A DNA stretch of 64,000 nucleotides from Bauldia litoralis (GCF_900104485.1 NZ_FMXQ01000005.1:310001-374000); one strand, 5' to 3'; positions 1 through 9,224 are shown, counted from the first letter of the stretch. A program made the numbers and translations. Notes: a model not told the origin generated them from the letters alone.

Positions 1-109
1 TCCGATATCCGGATCCGGGCGCATTCAATGCGCTGAGCACGCAGCGGTCTCAGGATCGATGTGATCCGGGTCGTTCGGGGCGATCTCAGGCGGATTCATC
101 CCGTTGCGT

Positions 110-420
110 CGCGGCGCTCCTGGAATCAGACGGTCCATGTTGTATAGGATGTTGGCGAGCGTCAGTTGCGGCTCGGCGGGGCGAGACCGATAGTGCGATT
201 GAGAGGCGAAAACGGGTCTTCTGCTCGGCGAAGACATGCTCGATAGGGGGCCGGATGCCTTGCTTTGGCCTGTACCGGCTTGCGGCATCGGCTTGTCCAC
301 CGGCTTTCGCCGGTGGATCCGCTCGGCCAGCCACCTCTCGTTCTCCGCGAACAATAGGCGCCGACCGCCTTTGGAACCGCGTTCTCCCGGCTGACAAGGC
401 GCTTGAGTTGCCGTCCGGCG
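110..420 (-). pseudogene. IS5-family transposase, decayed C-terminal remnant
   Basis: Read leftwards, three different frames give successive pieces of an IS5-type DDE transposase C-terminus. The first piece contains NERWLAERIHRRKP, the next IEHVFAEQKTRFRL, then NRTIGLA, then LANILYNMDRLI. These are the usual order of motifs around the last catalytic acidic residue of the family, but at least two frameshifts separate them, so no functional protein can be made. The N-terminal two thirds are missing. Identification rests on motif order recalled from the family, not on a search. Confidence 0.7.
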
Positions 421-440
421 GACGCCGCCGCAGAGGTCAC

Positions 441-738
441 CGCGCTTTAGCCGATGTCCAGCTGGACACCTTGAAAAACCTTGCCATTGGGATCCCTTCA
501 GTCGCTCCGGGCGAACGCCCATATCCGACCGGGTGTTTCACCCATCTGACCGCCGGCCGAGCGTGTCCTCAAACCTAGTTGCTGCACTTCGGCTGGGTCC
601 GAACCCTCGTCAGACGCTCCGAAATCGCCCCGCCGAAGTCGCTGAAAACAGCGGTCGATGGACGGAATATAGACTAGCCTTTTGTACCCCGGGGTCGCTA
701 CATTAGAAAGCGCGCGTACGTAGCGGAAAGAGGTCATC
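441..738. other. Intergenic stretch, no gene recognised
   Basis: I see no supportable coding sequence between the IS5 remnant and the FkbM methyltransferase. The last bases contain a purine-rich GGAAAGAGG at 724-732, about 6 nt before the GTG start at 739, which is a convincing ribosome binding site for that gene. A promoter may lie here but I cannot point to a clear -35/-10 pair. Confidence 0.4.
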
Positions 739-1434
739 GTGCCAACATATCATGGGCAGATCGGGCAAGACTATTTACTCGATGAAGCTGTATTCCGGGG
801 AATGAGGGACGGGACATTCATTGATATTGGCGCAAATGACGGAGTCTTCTACAGTAATTCGGTCATGTTCGAACGAGACCGTGGTTGGTCTGGCGTTTGC
901 GTGGAGCCCAACCCCGCGGTTTTTCCGAAGCTCATCGCGCAGCGCGGCTGCCCCTGTGTCAACGCTGCGGTCGGAGCCGAGCGAGGTGTATTGCCGTTCG
1001 AGCAGGTTGTCGGATACGGGCAGATGCTCAGCGGCCTGAAAGGAAAGGCTTCAAGGGCCCACGACGGACGGATACAGCACGCCGTTGAGGAGCGCGGCAG
1101 CGTGGTCAAGACAATCGATGTCGACGTTATCACGTTTCCGGACATCATCCGCCAGCACGATATCAAGAACGTGGACCTGTTGACCGTTGACACCGAAGGG
1201 AACGAGCCGGAGATCCTCGCCACGATCGCCGAGGCCGACGTAATGGTTCACGTCATTGACGTGGAGTGTAACGACGATAGTGACGTACCTATTCTTACGG
1301 ATGTCCTCGGCGATCAATTCAAACTGATAGCCCGACACCGCTTCGATGCGTTCTTCATCAATCGGGAAAGCCCCTTCTTTGGCCGCCGCCGGCGTCTGAA
1401 GAAGTTAATCGCCAGCGAGGGGCGGTCACTCTAG
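739..1434 (+). CDS. FkbM family methyltransferase
   Basis: This 231-residue protein is predicted to transfer a methyl group from S-adenosylmethionine, most likely to a hydroxyl of a glycan sugar, in the cytoplasm. The SAM-binding motif I reads FIDIGANDG at residues 27-35, followed by an acidic CVEPNP at 54-59. The FkbM signature VDTEGNE is at 150-156. The length fits the single-domain family. GTG is chosen as the start because GGAAAGAGG precedes it at good spacing. The gene sits between two IS5-type remnants (110-420 and 1437-1604), so it may have moved with them. It belongs functionally with the glycan genes downstream, but its exact acceptor cannot be read from sequence. Confidence 0.88.
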   Translation: MPTYHGQIGQDYLLDEAVFRGMRDGTFIDIGANDGVFYSNSVMFERDRGWSGVCVEPNPAVFPKLIAQRGCPCVNAAVGAERGVLPFEQVVGYGQMLSGLKGKASRAHDGRIQHAVEERGSVVKTIDVDVITFPDIIRQHDIKNVDLLTVDTEGNEPEILATIAEADVMVHVIDVECNDDSDVPILTDVLGDQFKLIARHRFDAFFINRESPFFGRRRRLKKLIASEGRSL

Positions 1435-1436
1435 TC

Positions 1437-1604
1437 AGCGGGATCGTTCATGTCTTCAAATATGACGGGCGTTGGATCGATGCTCCGCCGGAGTACGGAC
1501 CGCGCAAGACTCTCTACAATCGCTACGTCCGCTGGGCCGCCAAGGGCGTTTGGGTCGGTCTCTTTGACGCATTGGCCGGCGCTGGCGGAAATGGCGGTCG
1601 CGCC
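1437..1604 (+). pseudogene. IS5 family (IS427-like) orfA fragment
   Basis: Immediately after the stop of the methyltransferase, one frame reads SGIVHVFKYDGRWIDAPPEYG and then TLYNRYVRWAAKGVW and LFDALAGAGG. This is the typical middle of the N-terminal DUF4096-like half of an IS427-group transposase. The start is absent and the similarity ends near 1604, so it is only a fragment of about 55 codons. The junction only 3 nt after the neighbouring stop codon suggests that an insertion or recombination event truncated this element right at the gene. Confidence 0.75.
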
Positions 1605-2042
1605 GCCCGACGGAGATCGAGACGGGAAACCGACCGATCCGCACTGATGGGCGTGCGCCGTCGACTAGCAATTAGTAAGCCGGCAGGTCCTGGAACCGGA
1701 AATCGAAGACCGCGGTTCGTCATGTTCTGGTTGTATGAGCTGCCAATTGAAGCATTGATTAGGCTGGAAACGCCCTGCGGATTCGCCATAAAACCTGAAC
1801 TGCGTTGCTGCATTTTCCCCTCCGAGCCCGACAAAGCAGTGCCCTTTCCTGCGCGCTCAGTACCGACGCAGCCTTGAAAGCTTCGTGCGTCGTCGGTTCT
1901 CGAAAAACTGGTATGATTTTGGCGCTGTCGACCCATATCGACCGAGGCTTCGCTGACGACGGTTCGACTACTTGCCGGGGACCAGAGCTGCCTCGCTCCC
2001 GGCAGGACCGAGTGAGAGATTAGTGGAATAGGGGTTAAGCGC
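1605..2042. other. Intergenic stretch with possible hairpin upstream of ligase gene
   Basis: No protein-coding gene is supportable here. A short inverted repeat, TGCCGGG near 1973 with CCCGGCA near 1996, could form a 7-bp stem. It lacks a T-run, so I do not call it a terminator. GGAATAGGGG at about 2021-2030 lies upstream of the TTG start at 2043 and may be its ribosome binding site. Confidence 0.35.
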
Positions 2043-4007
2043 TTGGCGCATGAAAACCGAGGCAGGGCAATCCCGCCGTTGCTCAGGGTCGCTGGGCTCG
2101 TCGTGGTATATGCGGTCGTGCCGCTTACGCTCGGAAGCAGCCAACCTGCGAATCTGCCGAGCGCTCTAGCACTTCTTTATGTCATCGCGGCGATCGGGTT
2201 CGGCGCTGTACTCCGCGGCGCCAAGGTTACGTCCTTCGTGGAAATGACGGGATACGTTTCTCTGGGTTGGTACCTGATCCTGCTCGCTATCGAGGTGTCT
2301 CACGGAAGATTCTTTCACGCGGCATTGGACTACCGGACGGACATCCTGAGACAAAATTTTGTTCTTCTTGCCCTTCCGTTCTTCGTGATCGGCTTGCGCG
2401 AACTCCGCCCGGACCCGCGCACGCTCGAGTGGGTAATTGCGCCAACTGTCGTCCTTCTCCTCGGTCTGGTTGTATATCAGTATTTCGTTCTCGGCATTTC
2501 GCGACCGACCGGCCTCGGTATTAATCCGGTTTTTCTGGCTTTGACCTGTCTGGTTTGGTGCCTGTTTTTGCTCGCACGCGCCATGAATTCGCCCGGCGTG
2601 GAGTGGAGCAGGCTTGTGGTGGCGCTTCTCGGATTGATCCCCATTGCCCTCTCGGGCAGCAAACTTGTGTGGCTCGCGACCCTGCTCACATATGGGGGCA
2701 TCTTTATCGCATGGTGGTGGAATGGAGGACGGTGGCGCACGCTTGGGTTTGTAGCTGCAATTATCATCCCTGCAAGTTGGCTGCTTTATCAACTGGACGT
2801 CGTCCAGACGCGTATCGGCCTGTTTATCGGCGAGCTCAGCGCCTTCCAAGCTAGCGGCGACACATCGGGCGGCTCTTTCGGACTGCGCTACGTCGCAGCC
2901 GCCGCCGGACTTCGCGCCTTCCTCGACCAACCGTTCACTGGTTACGGATTGCTTCACTCAAAACTCGCCGCGGTCGATCATCAGACGCTGGGTGAGTCTC
3001 CGTTTGCGTTCCTTGGAACTCTTCACAATGATTATGTGAGCCAGATGGTTGCCTTCGGGGTCTTTGGCCTCGTCTATCTGCTATTCCTGATCGGAGCGTT
3101 CATGTTCGCGGCGGTCCGCGCTGGTGACTCGGCGACCCGGCGCCTGGGCTTCGCTCTGGGCGGAGCGCTCGCCGTATATATGCTCGGTGCAATGATCTCA
3201 GCTCAACCGCTGGTCGGGGGGCTCGTCTTCTTCGTTCTCGGCCTTCTCTTGGCCCACGCCGATCTTCAAAGCCCGCAAGGCGCCGCGGCGACCGCTACGC
3301 CGCCAGCCAAGCTTGGCGACGGGTCTTCTATTGACCAGGACGAGGCAGCGGACTCGTCATGGAAAACGCCGCGCAGATCCGTCCTAGTCTTGATGCTCGC
3401 CACATTGATCGGGCTAGGTGGACTAGCCTGGTCTGCGCGACCTTATCCCCTTCGCACAATACCTTACGCTTTCTTGTCTGACGATCCGGCATCCGGCGTA
3501 CACGAGTGGGCGCTTTGGCCGGTGGTGCTTGGCTCCGTCTCCTGGGCGCTGTCGGATGGCCCGAACGGCGCAGAGATTCACGCCGCGATCGACGTTCCGG
3601 TGCGGGCTCTTTCGATGGATCTGAGTATCCGGCGAAATCGGGACAACGCGCTCCCGTTCGGCTATCTCGTCGAACTCGTTAACTATCCTAATCCGGCGTT
3701 CGCCTCGCAAGCGATTGCAGAAGTCGGTTGGATTCGTTTCAAAAAAAGCCGGTGGCTCTCGAATAGCGAGCCGCTGGTTGGGTCAGTCCTTAGAATCGAA
3801 GGACAAACATTTCGAATGGGTCTGCCTGCTGATCCGAAGATGGTCGTCGCAAATCTGGAACGAATGCGAAAAAATTGGATCATGGAGCTGACCATCGTGT
3901 ACCAGACTGGCCGAACAGCGACGCTCATGCTGCAAAAGGGATCAAGGGGCGACGCTGTATTCTCGGCCGCCGTGGCCAGTTGGCGGAACGATAGCGGGGA
4001 TCCGTAG
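2043..4007 (+). CDS. O-antigen ligase/polymerase-like membrane protein with periplasmic C-terminal domain
   Basis: This 654-residue protein looks like a member of the WaaL/Wzy O-antigen ligase superfamily (PF04932), which acts in the inner membrane to join or polymerise undecaprenyl-linked glycans. About ten to twelve hydrophobic segments fill residues 15-410. A large loop near residue 327 contains LGTLHNDYVSQ, matching the H-N-(D/E) signature of the family. A low-complexity linker (about 410-440) leads to one more membrane helix near 445-465. After it comes a tail of about 185 residues, probably periplasmic, with a beta-rich look. Such a tail is not part of the usual 400-450 residue ligase. 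TTG is the start because GGAATAGGGG precedes it. Whether it is a ligase or a polymerase cannot be decided from sequence alone. Confidence 0.8.
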   Translation: MAHENRGRAIPPLLRVAGLVVVYAVVPLTLGSSQPANLPSALALLYVIAAIGFGAVLRGAKVTSFVEMTGYVSLGWYLILLAIEVSHGRFFHAALDYRTDILRQNFVLLALPFFVIGLRELRPDPRTLEWVIAPTVVLLLGLVVYQYFVLGISRPTGLGINPVFLALTCLVWCLFLLARAMNSPGVEWSRLVVALLGLIPIALSGSKLVWLATLLTYGGIFIAWWWNGGRWRTLGFVAAIIIPASWLLYQLDVVQTRIGLFIGELSAFQASGDTSGGSFGLRYVAAAAGLRAFLDQPFTGYGLLHSKLAAVDHQTLGESPFAFLGTLHNDYVSQMVAFGVFGLVYLLFLIGAFMFAAVRAGDSATRRLGFALGGALAVYMLGAMISAQPLVGGLVFFVLGLLLAHADLQSPQGAAATATPPAKLGDGSSIDQDEAADSSWKTPRRSVLVLMLATLIGLGGLAWSARPYPLRTIPYAFLSDDPASGVHEWALWPVVLGSVSWALSDGPNGAEIHAAIDVPVRALSMDLSIRRNRDNALPFGYLVELVNYPNPAFASQAIAEVGWIRFKKSRWLSNSEPLVGSVLRIEGQTFRMGLPADPKMVVANLERMRKNWIMELTIVYQTGRTATLMLQKGSRGDAVFSAAVASWRNDSGDP

Positions 4008-4129
4008 GCCGAGCCGCTGCAGAAACACCGGAGCGCTCTATCGAGTGCCTCGGTCGCGCAATGTCGGATTCTCGAAATGAGCACGCGCTTGACCGGGATG
4101 GGCGACAGATTGTCTGAACAGGTCGGTAG

Positions 4130-5392
4130 TTGAACCACGCATTGGGCGGTCTGGAGTTGAGCAAGTTGTCGGATCTTGGCCGCATTCCCACCGGTTTGTC
4201 GGCCGTCCTTCGTTCCGCTAGGTCAGCCAAACATGAGGCCTTGCTAGCGTCCCTGACGCCGACCGAATGGACAGAGGTGGTCGAACTGGCCATCCGCCAA
4301 GGGGTCGGCCCGCAATTGCCGCCGGAAATTTCAGAGAAGTTGCCGGCGCCGGCGCGGGGACAGCTCGCCGAAAGAGTGGCCTTCGCCGTTGAACGCGTTC
4401 GTCGTTTCCGCGAAGAGTTCTTGAATCTGGCGGCCGCCGTCGAACCCGAGGGCATTGAGATCGTCGGGCTTAAGGGGATACACCTCGCCTTGGCGGTCTA
4501 TCCGCCGTCGGTCCTGAGGGAGATGGCGGACATCGATGTCCTTGTCCGACGGCAGAATATTGAGGCCGTCAAGGAGGCCGCCCACCGCCTCGGGTTCCAG
4601 TCGCGGCCGGACTCGATGGAGCGTCGCGGACACCATCTCGACCCGCTGTCCAAGCCAGGCGCGAGTCTCGAGATTCACTGGCAGTTGGCGGAGCCCGGCG
4701 AACCGCCGACGGCACCACCGGATGCTTTGTGGCAGCATGTTCGTCCATTGGGTGAGGCGGGCAACATCTTTGGCCTGGCGCCGGAAGACGCGCTGATCCA
4801 CGTCTGCGCCCACGCAGCATATTCCCACCATCTCGAACAAGGCATGAGGCCGATCTGCGACATCAGAGCCCTGATTGCCGGGCCATCCGCCGATAGGCTG
4901 GACTGGGACCGGTTGGTCTCCCGAGCGCGCGAATGGGATTCCAGCCGTTGCGTCATCCTGGGATTGATCCTTGCCCGGGACTTGCTCGGGGCGGAAGTAC
5001 CGGCAGATGTGATCGCGCGACTCGGTGGACCTCCGCCGACGCCGGTCGTGTCCGCGGCCGTCGGGCAGGTCTTCGGCCAGAAAACCGGGACGCACCGGAT
5101 CAGTGGCGCCGCCGGTCAACTTTTTGCGGGATCATCTCCACTGGCGCGGCTGCGAAGCGCGTTCCAACGGGTGAAACTCCCGCCTGAGCAAATCGCAGCC
5201 ATGTATCCGGGCTGGTCGCGCGGCACCTGGCTGCTGCAGGCGTGGGTCATGGCGCGCCGCGGGCGGGTTCTCGTCAAGCGCTACGGATGGATCCTGATGC
5301 GGACTGCGCTCCGGCCGCGGTCGCCGGAAGCCCGCCATGTCGCGCGGCGGAACACGCTCGGGAGCTGGGTCCGCGGCGGCGATCCGGCATGA
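4130..5392 (+). CDS. Nucleotidyltransferase family protein (PF14907-like)
   Basis: The 420-residue protein matches the uncharacterised nucleotidyltransferase family often seen in exopolysaccharide and exosortase loci. Diagnostic is the segment from LKGIHLAL (about residue 113) to LREMADIDVLV (about 127-137), in which the Asp-Ile-Asp pair is the likely metal-binding site. Further matches are EIHW (about 183-186) and an alpha-helical C-terminal half with HVCAHAAYSHH. The family role is not known. Transfer of a nucleotide or nucleotidyl sugar is an inference from the fold. It starts with TTG and follows the ligase-like gene by 122 bp on the same strand, so the two may be cotranscribed. Its C-terminus is rich in Arg. 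Confidence 0.72.
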   Translation: MNHALGGLELSKLSDLGRIPTGLSAVLRSARSAKHEALLASLTPTEWTEVVELAIRQGVGPQLPPEISEKLPAPARGQLAERVAFAVERVRRFREEFLNLAAAVEPEGIEIVGLKGIHLALAVYPPSVLREMADIDVLVRRQNIEAVKEAAHRLGFQSRPDSMERRGHHLDPLSKPGASLEIHWQLAEPGEPPTAPPDALWQHVRPLGEAGNIFGLAPEDALIHVCAHAAYSHHLEQGMRPICDIRALIAGPSADRLDWDRLVSRAREWDSSRCVILGLILARDLLGAEVPADVIARLGGPPPTPVVSAAVGQVFGQKTGTHRISGAAGQLFAGSSPLARLRSAFQRVKLPPEQIAAMYPGWSRGTWLLQAWVMARRGRVLVKRYGWILMRTALRPRSPEARHVARRNTLGSWVRGGDPA

Positions 5393-5395
5393 CGC

Positions 5396-6154
5396 TCACC
5401 GCTCGTCGAACAAATGTCCGCGCAAGCGGGCTGCGTATTCGTAGATGGCGCGTTCGGACTGCACGATCGACTGGGTGCTCGGCAGGAAGGCGCGAGGCCT
5501 GATCTTCAACCTGCTTCGCGCGAGAAAATCGGTTGGCGCCGGCAGTGGTTGCAGACCGATCGATTCGCAGAGTTCCATCGATCGCGGCATGTGGGCGGCC
5601 GAAGTAACGAGGATGAAGGGCTCGGTCGAGACGATCGCCTTAAGGGCTTTGAGCTCGGTGCGCGTCGAGGGTCTCTCCGTGCTATAGGTCAGCATCACGC
5701 GCTCCACCCCCAATTCGCGCGCCGCGTCGGCGATGGCGGAGCGCGGGACTTGCGAACCGACGGAAAAGGAGCACGCGACGAGACTTGCGTCCGGGAGCGA
5801 TCGCACAATCCTCACGCCCTCGGCCAGTCGGGCCAGTCCCGTCAATTGAAGCTGGGCAATGGCCGGAAGATCGGGCCGGCGATGCCGGTCGCCGGCGCCG
5901 AGGACGGCAACGAAAGCGGCGCAAGGCAGCCTCACCGCCGCCGACTTCTTCTCAAGCGCCTCGATATCCAGCGGCGGATACCGGCGTTCCAGGGGCAGGA
6001 GGAAGACGTTGGCCACGGGACGCAGGCTAAGCGCGAAGGCGATCAGGAATCCCACGATGGCGATGGCCTCGCCGACATGGCCTGTGAATCCCGGAGCGCA
6101 GGATAGCGCCAGCCCCAGCGCGATGGCCCAGAACAAGGCGGGCAGAAGCAGCAT
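5396..6154 (-). CDS. YdcF/ElyC-like DUF218 membrane protein
   Basis: The protein has 252 residues and two N-terminal hydrophobic segments (about 2-19 and 27-53), followed by a soluble domain. The DUF218 signature is present: FVAVLGAGDRHRR opens the domain, ERPSTRTEL gives the conserved Glu-x-x-Ser-x-Thr-x-x-Glu, and VTSAAHMPRSM gives the conserved Ser/Ala-His-x-x-Arg. In other bacteria members such as ElyC and SanA affect envelope polymer or undecaprenyl-carrier homeostasis; their chemistry is unsettled. It converges on the nucleotidyltransferase gene with a gap of only 3 bp and lies downstream of the GT4 gene on its own strand, which suggests a role in handling the lipid-linked glycan. Confidence 0.78.
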   Translation of the reverse strand: MLLLPALFWAIALGLALSCAPGFTGHVGEAIAIVGFLIAFALSLRPVANVFLLPLERRYPPLDIEALEKKSAAVRLPCAAFVAVLGAGDRHRRPDLPAIAQLQLTGLARLAEGVRIVRSLPDASLVACSFSVGSQVPRSAIADAARELGVERVMLTYSTERPSTRTELKALKAIVSTEPFILVTSAAHMPRSMELCESIGLQPLPAPTDFLARSRLKIRPRAFLPSTQSIVQSERAIYEYAARLRGHLFDER

Positions 6155-6208
6155 TTCCCGAGTGACTTCAATCCGATTCGATCAACGACAGACCTAGCAG
6201 AGGATTCT

Positions 6209-7426
6209 CTACCCTGCCGGACTTTCCTCCAACCTGCCGCGTTCCGTCCAGGGGATCGCCTGGAACAATACACGGTTCGCCGCGACGACGTCCTCTTCAT
6301 GATAGACCCGCGAAACGAACTGAAGGGCGTTTCGACGGAACCCCCGATAGTCTTCGGGTCCCATCGCGACGCACTGCGCTAGCGCGACCCGCCAGGCACC
6401 GATATTCTTAAGGGGCAGGTCCCACCCTGCCCCGGCATCTGCAAGGCCCAGCCAGGGTGTCCGATCACTGATGAGAACGGGACATCCCGCACTCAGTGCC
6501 TCGGCAATCACATGTCCGAAATTCTCGCCTTCGGTCGGCAGCAGGAGCAGGTCATGGTCGATGAAAAGTTGCCCGACCCGGTCATGGGCAACGGCTCCAT
6601 GGTGCTTGACCCTGATGTTGCGCGGCAAGTCGGAGATGAGCCGGCTGCATTTATGCCAGTAGGTGGCATCCTTGACGGGGCCGTAGATGTCGAACTGGAT
6701 ATCCCCATCCATCTCGCTCAAGATCTTCAGCGCCCCATGCAGGTTCTTCGTCGGCGATATCTTCGCCAGGAACATCACGCTCAATGTCCCCGCCTGCTTC
6801 TCTGGATGCGGCATGCGCTTCCTGTCGCGGATCACCGGTCCCGTCAGGTCAGGCGCAACGACCACCTTGGCCCCGACTCCGAAAACGCGGCGAATATCCT
6901 GTTCCTCGAGAGGGCTGCTGGCCTGCCAGACAACATCGCGATATATCCCGAGCAAGCGCGCTACGGCGATATATAGAGTCTTCCTGACAGGTTTTTGCGC
7001 GAGGGCGCCCGGCGAGAATTCGCCGCGGCAGGCGACGACAAGCGGAATGCGGCGAGTTGCGCCGATCCACCGCAAAAGCAGGAACTTGCCAGTAAACTGC
7101 CTTGAAAAGAAGCTGTTCAGGTAAAGGATATCTGGATCGCTCTTCCGCAGTATCTCACACAGTCTGCGGAGCGAGCGTTCAGCCGGAGCAAGATAGAATA
7201 CCCGCGCCTTGCCGTTCATATGGCCAATCTTGTCGTGACTTTCGGGATAAGGTACCGGATCGCCGAAATCGCGATCGCGCGTCACTATATCGAACGAGAA
7301 CTCGTCACCCAGCCGATCGACCAGGTTGGCCAGGGATAGGGTCGGCCCACCGCCCTTGAAGCCCGGGAGATAGAAGTCGGAGGCGATGAGGATCTTCTTC
7401 GGCAGGGTGGACAGGTTCGCTTTCAT
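6209..7426 (-). CDS. Glycosyltransferase family 4
   Basis: This 405-residue protein has the GT-B layout of family GT4 retaining glycosyltransferases. The N-terminal Rossmann domain begins KKILIASDFYLPGFKGGG, with the glycine-rich loop that binds the acceptor or donor phosphate. The C-terminal nucleotide-sugar domain contains MFLAKISPTKNL and EGENFGHVIAEALSAGCPVL, in which the two Glu form the E-x7-E motif. The donor and acceptor sugars cannot be predicted. Its ATG overlaps the stop codon of the upstream kinase fusion by 4 bp (7423-7426), which indicates translational coupling with that gene. It is probably a cytoplasmic enzyme adding one residue to the lipid-linked glycan. Confidence 0.88.
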   Translation of the reverse strand: MKANLSTLPKKILIASDFYLPGFKGGGPTLSLANLVDRLGDEFSFDIVTRDRDFGDPVPYPESHDKIGHMNGKARVFYLAPAERSLRRLCEILRKSDPDILYLNSFFSRQFTGKFLLLRWIGATRRIPLVVACRGEFSPGALAQKPVRKTLYIAVARLLGIYRDVVWQASSPLEEQDIRRVFGVGAKVVVAPDLTGPVIRDRKRMPHPEKQAGTLSVMFLAKISPTKNLHGALKILSEMDGDIQFDIYGPVKDATYWHKCSRLISDLPRNIRVKHHGAVAHDRVGQLFIDHDLLLLPTEGENFGHVIAEALSAGCPVLISDRTPWLGLADAGAGWDLPLKNIGAWRVALAQCVAMGPEDYRGFRRNALQFVSRVYHEEDVVAANRVLFQAIPWTERGRLEESPAG

Positions 7427-9033
7427 TGCATATCGGCCTTCTCACCGAGCATGCGGCGGAAGCATGTCCGCAGACGCTCCAAATAGGCTCTGTCCGGTAG
7501 GGGCATGTTGGCGATCTCGACCGACTGCCTCCAGAGAAAATAGGCGGTCAGGCTATTGACGGTAACGTCGTGAAGCAGTTGGGGGAAAGGGTAATCTGTC
7601 TGGACTGCGATGCGGGTCGAGAAGAAGCTGAGCCAATGGCGCCCCTCCTTCCGTTCCCGCGCCACGACGGCGCAATGAATGCGATCGAACACCTGAGGGC
7701 CATTCTGCTGGGCCCTGTCGAGGTCGACCATGACGAGGCGTCCATGGCGGTTGCGGAGCAAATTCTCACAATGGAGGTCGCCGTGGAAAAAGCCGACGCG
7801 GCCTGCTTCCGGAACCACCATCAGGGCCTCGGCCTGACGCCGCGGGATAGCAGCGACATCGCAAAGCGCCCTTCGGAATGCTTCGAAGGATTGGCCGGAG
7901 AAGTGGTCGGGTGACATCTCCCCGCGCAACCCAACCAGCAGACGGTCGATCACCACGCCGTCGCATTGCACCCGGTCCAGCCTCTCGATGGAAAAGACAG
8001 GCGTCTCCCCTTCCATGCGACGCTTGAGCGCGTAGTCGACCAGGTCGGCATTGGGACCTTGTCGCAATGTCTCCCACGCTGCGAAGTTCCTCCGCAAGGA
8101 ACGCTCCGAAAGCTCCCCACAAGCAACCGCATCCACCCAGTCACGGCTGATATACTGGAGAACCCCGGTCGAGGTCAGGTTACTTTGTCCCTTGCCGCGC
8201 ATGCGTCGCAACGCATCCACAACCGCGGGCGCCTCTGCAATTCGATCATCGACATAGGGGTGCCACGTCCCCGCGTGCCGAATGAGCCACTCTCCAGGGG
8301 ATCGGAAATCGTGTTTGAGACATAGGGCGGTCAACCGCTTGCCAAGGCGGCTGCGGAACCGACTACCCAGTCCAGCCATTCGGGGACGGTCTCGTCCTTC
8401 GCTCGCGCCGTCCAGCAAGGTCTGGATGTGCCCTGAAATCGCCCGCCGAACATCGGCCGGCGACCGATCGGCGTCGACCACCACGACTTCGGGATACATT
8501 GGCATGACCTTCCGGTACATGACATTTGAACGCAGCATCACATCGAGCGGATAGTCCTGTTTGCGCCCGTAAGCGACGTCCGGGCCGACCTCGAGATAGA
8601 GGGTCAGATCGGGGCGCCAAATCATCCGGGGCCGGATGAGAGCCTTGATCCGGCCCAGCAGCGCGCGACCGCCGGCTCTCTCCCGCGCCAATCGATGACC
8701 GATAATGTCGTCATAGAAATAGCGGTCGCACAGGACGAGGCAGCCTCTCCACCTGAAATACATCGCTCGAAAGAGTCGCAACTGCCGATCGAGGATCAGC
8801 AAGGAAATCGAAATATACTTCAGCACCGGGATCGAGATCAGAACGGCATTGAGCCGCAATGCCCCTGGTATCCAATATTCGTTGGATCCGAGATAAACCC
8901 GCTTCACACCGATGTTGCGATAGGCCGGGTCGGCCATCACGTCCAAGACGGCTGTTGACTTACCGGCGCCGTCGACCCCCACAAAGGCCACCATGAAGCC
9001 GCGCTTGCCGGTTCGTGTTAAATGCTCGGTCAT
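7423..9033 (-). CDS. Two-kinase fusion: thymidylate kinase-like domain plus aminoglycoside/LPS kinase-like domain
   Basis: With the start at 9033 the protein has 536 residues. The N-terminal domain carries a Walker A loop GVDGAGKST at 19-27 and a thymidylate-kinase-style LCDRYFYDD at about 101-109. The C-terminal domain carries HGDLHCENLL at 417-426 and VDLDR at about 436-440, the catalytic loop and metal-binding Asp of the aminoglycoside phosphotransferase/LPS-kinase fold. Two phosphotransferase modules in one chain within a glycan operon suggest phosphorylation of a sugar or of a lipid-linked intermediate, but that is inference. An upstream GTG at 9159 would add 42 residues rich in Trp and Cys that look non-native. 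Neither start has a good ribosome binding site. The gene is coupled to the GT4 gene downstream by a 4-bp overlap. Confidence 0.72.
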   Translation of the reverse strand: MTEHLTRTGKRGFMVAFVGVDGAGKSTAVLDVMADPAYRNIGVKRVYLGSNEYWIPGALRLNAVLISIPVLKYISISLLILDRQLRLFRAMYFRWRGCLVLCDRYFYDDIIGHRLARERAGGRALLGRIKALIRPRMIWRPDLTLYLEVGPDVAYGRKQDYPLDVMLRSNVMYRKVMPMYPEVVVVDADRSPADVRRAISGHIQTLLDGASEGRDRPRMAGLGSRFRSRLGKRLTALCLKHDFRSPGEWLIRHAGTWHPYVDDRIAEAPAVVDALRRMRGKGQSNLTSTGVLQYISRDWVDAVACGELSERSLRRNFAAWETLRQGPNADLVDYALKRRMEGETPVFSIERLDRVQCDGVVIDRLLVGLRGEMSPDHFSGQSFEAFRRALCDVAAIPRRQAEALMVVPEAGRVGFFHGDLHCENLLRNRHGRLVMVDLDRAQQNGPQVFDRIHCAVVARERKEGRHWLSFFSTRIAVQTDYPFPQLLHDVTVNSLTAYFLWRQSVEIANMPLPDRAYLERLRTCFRRMLGEKADMQ

Positions 9034-9224
9034 CTGAGCGGGCGAGCCGCGCCATCCGTTCTCGAAAAGTGGTCCATGAGTACCTAAACAGACATACCAT
9101 GTGCATCCGGCCAAGCGCTCTCCCCTCAAGCTCCGGAATCGCCCCACATTCATCGACACCGATTCGAGGGTTGCCCTATAATATCATTCCCCAGCCCATG
9201 TCCTGAGGTAACGGATTTACGACC

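Noticed and set aside
2166-2957. Leftward 263-codon frame inside the ligase-like gene
   Set aside because: Antisense to a membrane protein with good family motifs; its translation is highly polar and without any domain.
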